A DNA stretch of 64,000 bases, taken from Diplolepis rosae (lineage: Eukaryota; Arthropoda; Insecta; Hymenoptera; Diplolepididae). A program made the translations under genes and the position numbers. The notes beneath the pieces were generated by a model. It searched no databases. It saw nothing but the letters and a program-made list of their open reading frames with translations, and was not told the DNA's origin. Below, one piece after another: positions 13,001 to 25,000 of this stretch (its first letter is position 1; every line of letters begins with the position of its first letter). The stretch lies in contig JAPYXD010000484.1 of assembly GCA_030998225.1 (NCBI GenBank), forward strand, positions 3,162,001 to 3,226,000. Reading direction: 5' to 3'.

Positions 13001-16000
13001 ACGAGATACGAAAAAACGTTATGATACAATATTATTTTCTACATAAAGACCCACAAATTTGAATTGTAACATTTTTTCATAAGATGCATATTTTTCTTTG
13101 TAATTTAAAAAAAAATATTGAAAATCCAAAATTCAATTTTTTAACAATAATATGTGAAATACGAAAAATACGTGAGAATACAAAGTTGTTTGCTTTGGAG
13201 TAATGCTTAGGAATTAGATTTATCGCAGAAAGTGTATGCTCTATTAAAAATATTAATATCATTACGTGTTTTACTTTCGTTACTTTCGTTTTGGATTATG
13301 ACTCATTGATCAAAGTGTTTACTGATATATAATAATATGTATGTTTTTTTAATCTAACAGAGTCAGTGAAAGAAAATACTCCACGATCAGCTGTTCTTCT
13401 CAGTTTAGAGGATCGGTGGGATGATGTGGGGCCAGAATTGTCAGCCGTTATGCAATCAAATCAGATTCCAGTTGTTATACCTTTTGATGCGACTCTGGAT
13501 ATTCCAATAGATGAACAAAAGTAAATTTCAATTTGTTGTTCACTTGAATATAGTGCATTATCGCTTTCTCTCCTGAACGGCATATGATATTTTTTTTCTT
13601 ACATGTAAAACGAAATGACCACATTTGAATGCGTGTTGAAGCGAGAGGGAAAATCCACGTTTCTCACTTGTGTACGCAAAAAAGACAGTTAATTGTATTT
13701 TTTGATAAATTTAGGAGGTTCGGTCAGGATGAAAAATTTGATGCCGGTGGTTATAGCGAATGCGTTACCACCGGCGCAGGAGATGAATTAACAATTGACA
13801 AAATCTAACTGACGTGAATATTGCAATGAATTGTACAAGATGAAGTCATAGTTTCCGTTTGAAACATTCGATATTTATCTCTCACCGAACTACTCATATC
13901 TTCCTATATGACGTGCCATTTATCTTCCTTAAGGACGTTCTCTTGAAAATCACTTTTCTTTAGATTTCTTTCAAACTTCGTAAATAAGTACTTTTTACCA
14001 TGATCTAGAAAGCGGTAAAAAGATTAGCATCAAGACCGGTACTTAAAATCGAGAAATTAAGCTCTAAAGTTGAATCTCTTAACACGTGTTAGATAGGCGT
14101 AGTTCAGTTTCGCGATACCTCTCTTTACATTAAAAGCACAATTTTCTTTAGATTTTTTTGGAAAACTAGTATATTATACTAGAGATTATAAGGAATCGTA
14201 TGCCATCATAAAAAATACGTGTACCGGCACTACTTTTAAAGATATACGTTGTTGAAACTCGCAGTTGCACAAATTCTTAGCCGGCTTGCTGAAGCAAATA
14301 TGGTGACTTGGCAACACCGCATCAACAGCGCGCGCGTATGCTTACATTTGACATTGCTTTCAGAGCTTTGTTTTTACGAGCAGCTGATTTTTGTGAAATA
14401 AAAAATCCATTTTTGTTGCGAAATTTATTAGACATCTTATTAGTATTTACAAACTGTCAATAAACTCATAATATAACCTCTCTCACACCATATGCTTTCG
14501 ACTCGATATGAGAAAGACAGGAAAGCGGTGTTGCCAAATCGCACAAATCGACGCAGAAGACACATTTTGTTACTTTTGCGCATAAACGGTGCTCAACTCA
14601 TTCGGTTAGAAAGCTTAACAGTAATCCCATTACCTATGATAGAGTAGGATGAGCACATCTACGAGCAAGAGAACGTCCTTAAGGAGGATAAAACGCCAAA
14701 CTACGTCATGAACGAGATATGTGTGATTTGCTCTCTCGTAAAAAACGTTAGAAATGGGTTTTTGTTGCATGTAAGGAAAAAACTCCTTAACTTATCCTAT
14801 TTTGATTGGTAATTTACATTTCCAGGAGTGCTGCGATGGAAAAAATTCAGAAACTTCTTCGACAAAAACAATTTGAGGAGGCAATCGGACTCTTCCGTGC
14901 TGCAAGGTGAGAGCAATAATTTTATTTAAAGATTTATAAATTACATCAATAATCAATTATATTGCCATTGCGCATTTAGTTTCTTATCGTCTTCTGTATT
15001 ATAAATCAAATTCAAATTTATAGAGTTTTTTAAATGTGTTTTCGGAATCATTGTTGATAGTAAAATTAGTAAAGGAATATATTAAGGAAGGTGGTTTTTG
15101 ATATGTGTACACTGAGCAGGTGTAAGCGTCATGTACTTTTTGAATGCTGTTGTTGTAAAGCGGTGAGTTTTATTTTCCTCGTGGGTAGCAATACATTTCG
15201 ACGGTCAGATGTGAATTACACTGAGTAACCCAAACTTGGATGTGGAACGGCAAGGCCTTTGTTTTAGTCCACAAACGCGTTTGTTGTAATGAGGTTAAAG
15301 AGTGAACAGAAAGCTGGGATTTATCGAAGCGAACAAACACGCATACGTGAACTAATTCTCACCACAAATGCAAACAGGCCAACCTGTATAGAAATCTATT
15401 TCATTAATTAACGCTCTTTGTTCCTTCAAATATTATCTTTTCAAAATTACCTTTTATTATTCTTTCAATGTAATTTATTTTATTAATTTCAATCGGTAAT
15501 TTTTTAAAAGTGTTTTTAGTCTTCTCATTTCCTTCCTCGAGGGAAAAAATCATTTTCATGATTTGATTTCAATTTCAAAAGTATTTCTTTCAATTGAATT
15601 GTATTCAAATAAAAAAGCTTTAAAATTAAAATTATTTTAAAAGATTTAGAAAAAGCAAAAAAAGCGCTATGAATCAAGTAAGGTTCAAGGTTTGGGCTCT
15701 TTGCGAAGATTGAGATGGCTCGCCTAGTGTACCTATTTCCATTAAAAGTGACGGTGGCGATTGGAAAAAGGAGATCGCCTTTTAGTAAAGGAGTGAGCAG
15801 CGATATTAATGCTAATAACTTCCGACAGTATTAATGTCGCGTCTGTGCCGACGTACATCCCTCTATTTTACTGGGTTGCATCGTTGTGCACACAATGGGA
15901 TCCAGACTACGTTATACCTCGCCTTATGCATACAAGGGAATAAAAGGACGAAGCAGACTGTCGGCTGGCAAGCCCTCTTAGCAAGCAGGATATTATTAAT

Positions 16001-19000
16001 AACGAATTTATGGTAATACTTGGTAAGGTAATAGTAAATAATACCTATAATATCTCGAGCTTCTTACGTACCTCTTATACACCTAGTATTAAGATGAGGA
16101 TCTAGGATTCTCGTCTTCCTCTATGGTTTGTCTATGGCAAATACTCTACTGCCTATCTTCTAACCGCGATGTTCGATTTTAATTGCAGTTTGACTTCAGT
16201 AAAAATCTAAAGTAATTTGCTAGCTTCGAACAAAATCTATAACCAGAGTCCTTTGGTAATATGCAAATTCTATAAAACGAAAACTTATTTAAAAGTATAA
16301 AAAGTAGTTAATTATTTTATTTTAAAAGTCACCTGTCATTACTTGTGTTGAATAAAAAGTTAGTTTCAGAAATGTGCATCTATTACTGTTTTGGAATAGT
16401 ACGAGGGCTGTTCAATAAGTCCGTGACTTTTCGAAAGATGGTGTTGTTATCGTAAATATGTTACTACTCTAAGAAAATGTCATCTAATATCAGTGCGTAT
16501 ACAAAGTTTCAAGTCAGTACGTTGGTTAGAAAATTATTATACAGCCAGTTGAATTTAGTTTTTCATTGTTAAAGCAAAACCGTGGAAAAAAGCGAGTTTC
16601 GCGTGCTTATTAAACATTATTTTCTACAAGGAAAATCAATCAAAGAAATTGAAGAAAAGCTTGCAAAATACTATAAGGAGTCTGCTTTATCGCATGGCAT
16701 GGTTTACAAGTGGTTCACTCAATTTCGTTGCGGCCGTATTAGCACAAGTGATGCTGAACGTCCTGGCCGTCCAAAAGAGGTGACTTCTCAAGAAATCATC
16801 GATAAAATCCACGACATCGTACTCAACGATCGTCGATTGAAAGTGCGTGAGATTAGTGAGAGTGTAAACATTTCAGTGGGACGCGTATGGCACATTTTAC
16901 ATGAATGTTTGGACATGAGGAAGTTGTCTGCAAGATGGGTGCCGCGTTTGCTCACAACCGATCACAAACGTGGATTCATTATTATACGCCAGAAACAAAA
17001 AATCAGTCGAAAATATGGACTGGGTCTGGTGAATCTGTGTCGCAAAAAGCGAAGACGGTTCCATCAGCCGGTAAGGTCATGGCCAAAATTTTTTGGGACT
17101 TACATGGTATAATATTAATCGATTATCTACAGAAGGAAAAAACTATTACAGGAGAGTATTATGCCTCATTATTAGATCGATTTGATGCCATACTGAAGGA
17201 AAAGCGGCCCCATCTGGCGAAAAAAAAAGTGCTTTTCCACCACGACAATGCACCAGCTCACACGAGTGCCATTGCAACGGCCAAATTATTTGATTTACGC
17301 TATGAAATATTTTCTCATCCACCTTATTCCTCAGATTTAGCTCCTTCCGATTATTTTTTGTTTCCTAACATGAAAACTTGGCTTGGAGGTAATAGTATAT
17401 TACGTGCCTAGGCGCACAATAAGGGTTGTTGCGCGACGAGCGACAATGCTCGCAGGAGATCGAAGCCGAACTGCGCGTGTGTCTATAACCATACAGCGGA
17501 GCGTAATCTTCTTCTTATTGTTCTTCTTCTTCGTACAGCGTTGGCACCGTACGTACTGACAAATCCTTGTACATTTGAACTGCGCATGCTGTATTACAAT
17601 ACGCTACTACTACACAAGGTGGAGAAAATCAAAATGACCAGAACTAGTCGCGAAATATCAAGTGCAATGGACGAGAATCATGATGAATACTAGATAAGAT
17701 TCGAGTGTACGTATAAAAACTCGTATACGCACCGAAGTCACATAATAGTATATTACGTGTCTAGGCGCACAATGAGGGTTATTGCGCGACGAGCGACAAT
17801 GCTCGCAGGACTGATCGCGCCTTGGTTTCGTCTCGGCTACGCCTTGACTACGTATCGGCTACGCCTCGACTACGCCTTGGCTTCGATCTCCTGCGGGCAT
17901 TGTCGCTCGTCGCGTAATAACCCTCATTATGCGCCTAGGCACATAATATACTATTCATCGAACGAAGAGATCATTACAGTTAAAAGAGGACTATGTAATT
18001 TTTGTTATAAAAAGTGTTCTTCATTTCAAAGTCACGAAATTATTGAACATCCCTCGTATAATTGCTGATCTAGTAGCAAGAATCCGCCATTTTCGCATCG
18101 CTCATGCGGCAACGGAAGTCGAATTTTTGATATGGGTACCCAGGTGGAAATTTATTCTTGGCACAGTACTGGCTAGATCCCTAATGATAACTTGGCTGGG
18201 AGTTGGTAGTCAGTATTGGGCTGGTACTTAAGATCAGTACTGGTCCACTATCAGCCGGAACTGGTAATATTAATCAGTACTGCGCCCGTAGTAAACCAGT
18301 CGAGTGCCAATTGTCAATGATACCCCTACTTTAGATTTTCACTAGTACTGCCAAAGAATGCTTCGCTAGTACGGTGCTAGTAGTAAGCCAGTATTATACC
18401 AATGTTTCGCACAGTATTGACAGGCAGTACTGGCATTACTCCTCGGTTATAACTGGCACAGTACTGCGCCAGTTTTAAATACTATCTGGGCTCCGACATT
18501 TCCACCTGAGTGTTATAAAAAATAAGTTTTCTACATGTTCTTTATGAAATTGGTCTCACAGCTTCTGATTCATCTCGTATATATGTATACTGCTGATTGG
18601 AAATATTTACCTTTGTCAAAGTTAATTTATATTACAGGTCTGTTATTTTATTATTCAATTGTAATTTACTTTGAGGTCAAAAGCAGTAGCAGAATAAGCA
18701 GGGTAAAGTTGCCTTGGCTCAAATTATATATATTATCATATATTTTATTTTATAAAATTCTGTTGTCTCACTCTAAACTTAACAATTGAATACAATTTAT
18801 TAGTTTCGAAATTATGTGGCTACTCTGCTCCATACTTACAAAATACTTTAAAGTAATATGGAGATAAATGAGGGAGCTTGCGAAGAAAACCCGATTTTAT
18901 GATCGGTCATCTAACAAAGTAATTATTATTCAGTAATTACTCACTACCGGAACGACCATCTAAAAATGGTAATCAGTAAAAATTTGCAAACAAAATGCTT

Positions 19001-22000
19001 ATAAAATGGAAAGTAAAAATTAGTTTTTATTTAAGTGCTTTTAGGGAAGAATTGGACGGACAGTTGGTAAACAAATTAGACGAACTGACTATTTCCTTTT
19101 TGAATTCAGGTGAAACAGGAAATTCAATTTACTTAAGGCTCTATCAGCCTTAAGGAACACATTCTCATCATGACACTCGCGCTTCGCGCTCGATTTTCTG
19201 TATGCATTTTTGTAACTTTTTAATAAATTACATGATTATTGATAAATTTATTTTCTTCCAAATATCTAAAAAAGGAAAAACAATCGTAGACTTTATTTAA
19301 GGAAACGATTTTGCAGAACAACGCTTATTTCGTATCTCACATATTTTGGTGAAAAAAATCGAATTTTTTTAATATTAAAAATCAAAACATAAAATATACA
19401 TCCTGTCGAGAAATTTTTTAATAAGAATGTGTAGACCTCATTTAGGCAAACAATTTTCCATCTAAACGTTTTTTTTGTATCTCACATATTTTGTCTAAAA
19501 AATGGAATTTTTGAATATTAATCGTATTTTTTGGAATTGAAACGAAAAATATATGTTTTTTCAGAAACTGTGTCAGACAAAATTTGTATATCTTTTTGAA
19601 ACGAACAACTTTGTATTCTTACGTTTTTTTCGTATTTCACATATTATTGTTAAAAAATTGAATTTTGGATTTTCAATAGTTTTTTTTTTAATTAAAAAGA
19701 AAAATATGCATCTTATGAAAAAATGTTACAATTCAAATTTGTGGGTCTTTATGTAGAAAATAATATTGTATCATAACGTTTTTTCGTATCTCGTATAATT
19801 TAACTGGAAAATGGAATTTTGATATTGACTTTTTTCAAGTTTTAACATGTTGTAACATTTCTAATTTTGATTAAATCAAAAAATGTTATCAGGTTAATTT
19901 ATAGAGATTTATGAGCACTATCGAAAACCAGTATTAGAATTTTTGATTTTTTCAAAAACCCAAAAAATGGTCTAGTTTCCTCAGTTTTTGTTGGATATAG
20001 CTGGTTAATGAACTTGTCCTTACTTTTTCGGCTCCGATAAAGTGTGCCCAAGCTCAGTTCAATCTGATAATTCTATCGAGAGTCATCGAGTATACGACCT
20101 ACTACTACAGGCAGAGAGACAGACACTGTCGTAAAAACTACTTTTTCTGACTCAGGGGGTCTGAAAACGTAAAGATTTGATGAAAATTTCGAAAGTCATT
20201 TTTTACATAAAATTAATACCTTCTCATCCATGACGAGAATGTAAGAAACTGAGGATCTCGATACTCTGACAAAATTTTTTCCGATTATATGTCTGATTCT
20301 TCCTTAAATATTTTACTATCCTAATTTAAATACTATTGCATTTAGAAGTAATTAAATCAAAAAGTACAGATTTGAAATTAAATAGACTGTATATTATTTA
20401 TCATTGAACAATAAACGAAGCAATGTTGTATTTGACTAAAAAATAAAAAAGTTCATTCGTATAGAATTTAAAGTCGAATAATAGAAATGAGCTGTATGTT
20501 GGTGGATTTCAGTTTAGAAAGTTTGTGTCACGCACAATCCACTTATTTCGTTCAGAATTTGCGGCCTGAAATCTCAAGAATTATTGGCTTGTCGTGTTGA
20601 GAGATTTTCGCAATTTAGCACTACCTTTGTGTTGCTCTGAACTTCTAAAGTTTGAATTCTATATTCAACATGTTCTTTTGAGTATAGGCATATTCAGACA
20701 GCTTTATTCCATTATTTGAGGAAGTAGATACTCCGATTGATTTTACAACTGAAATGTCCAATAACATATTTTAATATAGAATTGGTAAATTGAACGATTT
20801 GAAAAAGCAATTTTCCAAGTATAATTTGGGAAAACTTTTTAATATAATAGAAGAACAACTTTAAAAAGTAATATAATTCAAAAATTTCCCTAAATTATAC
20901 TTGGAAAATATTTTTTTTTCCAATAAAATGGTAGAGTGGAGAGGGTAAATTCCATCCACGATCTGAGAGCACTGATTTATTCTCATCGTGAAATCTTCCA
21001 ATTATTTGAAAATAGAGGCTGCAATTATGTTTTTATATTTAAAAACAAATTTTCAACAAGAATGTATTTTTCTTTTATTAATTTGACAAATATTCAATTT
21101 AGTAATTTCAATAAATTTTTTCATAGCGCCTCCTTTGAAAATCCGATTTGCGGTACCTGTAGAGCGGGTTGAAAATCGTAGTTTCAACCCGATCAGATTT
21201 TCAAAGGAGGCGCTATGAAAAATAGTATACATTACTCGAAACAAAACACAGCGAAAGCAATTCATGTGATTGCAGCCCTTGCTTCACTCGGGCAGCAAAC
21301 TTCACACTCATTGCAATCGCTATGTTTCGCCCCTTGTAATGTAATATAGGGTAAGTGTGCCAATTACTGCAGATCGAAAATCAAGATGGCTTTTAAAGTT
21401 AAAAAAAAAGGTTTTGAGATAAAAAAGTCGTCACGAATTAATTTTTAAAGCAGTATTTGGTATTAAGTAAGTAGCATGCAGTCCTTAAACCCTGAAAAGA
21501 AACCAGATTTACTTAGAAAATGCGAATCTAAAAAAAAGGTTCCATGTAGGTATTACTGCGGGTTTGCATGAATTACTGCGCACCAATTACTGCGGAAACC
21601 CCAATTTCTGCGCGCGTAATACTGCGATATTATTTTGAGTGAACTTACAATTAATTTAGGAGTGTTGAAAATTTTATTTAATCTCAATTATAAAAAGTAA
21701 ACACGACGAAGCATTCGTAACAAATTAAGATTAATAATTTTATTAATTTTATTTAATTTAACTTAAAATTATATCACTTGAGTTCCTCTTGCATCTTTAG
21801 CAACGATTAAGGAGTGTTGAACATTTTATTTAAACTAAATTATAAAAAGTGAACATGAAGCATTTTTAACAAATTAAGATTAAATAATGTTATAACTCTT
21901 ATTTAATTTACCTTAAAATTATATTACTTGACTTCCTCTTGCCTCATTAGCAACGATTTTGGAATTTTCAACATTTTGTTTAATCTCATTTATAAAAAGT

Positions 22001-25000
22001 AAGCATAACGAAGCATTTGTAATAGATTGAAAGGTTATGCAGTGCCGCCTGACAGATCGCAGTAATTCATACACCTATGAAAATCATGTACCAAATACTG
22101 TTTTGGTAAAAAAATGATTAAAAAACGTATTTTTTGTTATTTTGCATAAATATTTAGAAAAATAAAATATTTACTTTGCAGAAAGTAATATCACAATAAA
22201 TATTTTATTTTCAGAAACGGAATTATAACAAGTTTTTCAGAACGTGTTCATGACCTTTCAACAAATCTAAGCATTAAAACTATGGGAATCGGGAACATGA
22301 GAGTTTTAAATTGCAATCAATTAGCTACAAATATCGTAACTATTGATAATTCGTTGATACTTATTATGCTTGGATTAGAAATTGATTGTTTTTAGTTGTT
22401 CTGTAGCGTTATATATCTTTAAAACATTGTATATCATTAGTTTTATTTGAAAGCGCAGTAACTGGGGCATCCACAGTAATACCCACACTTACCTTACTAT
22501 TGCTTTCAGAAATATGCCTAACTTTTCAATACTGTTCAAGTTTTGTTTTTTCCTATGTTTAAAAGGAATTAATCAATAAGAGGATCTTGTTCATACCACA
22601 TAGTGGGATGAAATAAAAGAACGAGGTTTGAAATAACTTGTAGAAGGTGATTCTTCACAGATTTTTGGTTTAAAAAAAACTTAAGTATTCAATTTTGTAA
22701 AGATTTATGTCAGTTGATTTCTTAATTTTAGTTCGCTTGAACTTTCATGTAAATGCAAATAGCGAAAAAAGTAGATTTTTTCCTTTCACTCTGTTATCTT
22801 TGCGGAATAGTATATTACATTACAAGGGCAGAAAGTTGAGATTTCTGCACTGCGCGCCATAATGCCCGAGGCGAAGCCGAGGGCATCATGGCACGTAGTT
22901 CAGGGCTCCCAAATATCTGCCCATGTAGTGTATGCTATTTTTCTTGCTACCCGGTCGAAAGTACGAAAACAATTGCATCAAATACATCTATAAATTAAGG
23001 TTTAGATTTCTATTTCCTTGTTTCCATCTTTGGTAATTATCATAGACTAACATGCATCTGTCAACGGACTTTTTGGGTAAGGTGTCAGTTTCTACTATTA
23101 ATTGAGCTTCAGTTTCAAAATTTTTATTAATTTCTTCTTCATCTGTCGATTTATCAGATGATATATCATTCATTTTTTTATTTTTATTTTTGTTACACTT
23201 CAGTCACTACTATTACATTCTAAATAATATCCACTCATTGCCACTAATAAATATTAGCAGAGAGCGGACAAATTTTGACGCTTGAGGTTATCGACGTTTT
23301 TACTCCCGCTATTATAGAGGGCGCGCATATAGCTTGACCAATGCATGAAAGTTAGACTTTCTGCCGTGAAATTGGTGCCGAAACCACGTACTTTCGACTA
23401 GGGTAGTAAGAAAAAGTTTTTCCTATGCTCATCATCGCTGGGTTGAACGAGTAAATTAAATTTACAAATAGTCTACATTATATTGGGTTGGCAACAAAGT
23501 CATTTCGCTTTTTTCCGCTAGATGACTTTAGTCGTTCAAAGTCGTTCTTCTCCATTGCAAACTTCAGACCGTATATTGTATTTGACAGCTGACGTTTTAT
23601 ATATTATTCAGTAAAAAAAAATTTTCAAGTTTTGTTGTTTATTTATTGTTTTGCATTGATTTAAAATGGAGATTCCAGACGGTCATTTTTGTCACATTTT
23701 ACTTTATTACTTCCGAAAAAGTAAAAAAGCAGTGCAAGCTCGGAAAAAGTTGTATGATGTTTATGTTGAAAAATCATTAACAGAAAGCCAGTGCCAGAAT
23801 TGGTTTGCTCGTTTTCGTTCCGGAGATTTTCACCTCAAAGATACACCACGCTCTGGACGCCCAACTAAAGTTGACGACGACAAAATAAAAGCAATGATAG
23901 AAAATAACCGGCGTAGTACGACAAGAGAGATCTGAGAGAAGCTTAACATATCACATACATGCGTTGAAAGACATATAAAACAACCTGGTTATGTTAATAA
24001 GCTTGATATTTGGGTTCCTCACAAATTGAACGAAATTCAACTCACCAAACGAATTTCCACTTGCAATTTACCGCTGAAACTTAACTAAACCGATCCTTTT
24101 TTAAAGCGAATTATAACGGGCGATGAAGAATGGGTTGTTTACGATAACGTCGTGCGAAATAGATTATGGAGCAAGCGAGATGAGCCTGCACAATCGACAT
24201 CAAAAGCTGATATTCATCAAAAGAAGGTTATGTTGAGTGTTTGGAGGGTTTATTTTGAGCTGCTCCCAAGGAACCAAACTATCAATTCGAAAGCCTACTG
24301 TCGCTAGCTAATGAAATTAGACAAAGAAATGAAGCAAAAGCGGCCAGAACTGGTAACTCGTAAAGGCGACATCTTCCATCAAGATAACGCCAGACCACAT
24401 ACATATTTGGTCACTCGCAAAAAATTATTCGAGTTGGACTGGGAAGTGATACCTCATCCACCGTATAGTCCTGACCTTGCACCATCCAATTACTATTTAT
24501 TCCGTTCACTTCAAAACTATTTGAATGGAAAAATATTCGATTCAAATGAGGCTGTCAAAAATGAGTTGATTCAGTTTTTTGCCTGTAAGAACCAAACTTT
24601 CTACGAAAGCAGAATTATGAAGCTGACTGAAAGATGGCAAAAGGTCATCGAACAAAATGGTCAATACATAATTGATTAATGTTTTGTTATTTGTATTATT
24701 AAACTTTCTTTGAAAATCGTGAAAAAAAACGAAATAACTTTGTTGCCAACCCAATAGATTCTTCGTTTGTTAAGTATATTTTTGTGTTAAATAACTTGCT
24801 TCTATTGACAAAATAAAATTCGACCTTAAAAATTTATCATCCGATATTTTCTATTAATTTTATAAACAAAATTTATACACGGGAAGAAAAAGATTTTTGA
24901 AGTTTTGTAAACTAATTCCAGAGTAAAAGATACAAACGATCATTGCAAATAGTTTTATATAACTTCTTAAACGTTATATATAAAGTGTAGAACGACTAAG

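Larger units (their letters stand above)
16402..18056 (+). mobile_element. mariner element, split by a foldback element
   Basis: Inverted ends CGAGGGCTGTTCAATAAGTC (left) and the near reverse complement ending ATCCCTCG (right) are each bordered by TA (16400-16401, 18057-18058). The coding part ends abruptly at 17390, where a foldback element (17391-17955) entered; the tail of the mariner resumes at about 17956. Without the insertion the element is about 1.1 kb, a deletion derivative. Confidence 0.9.
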
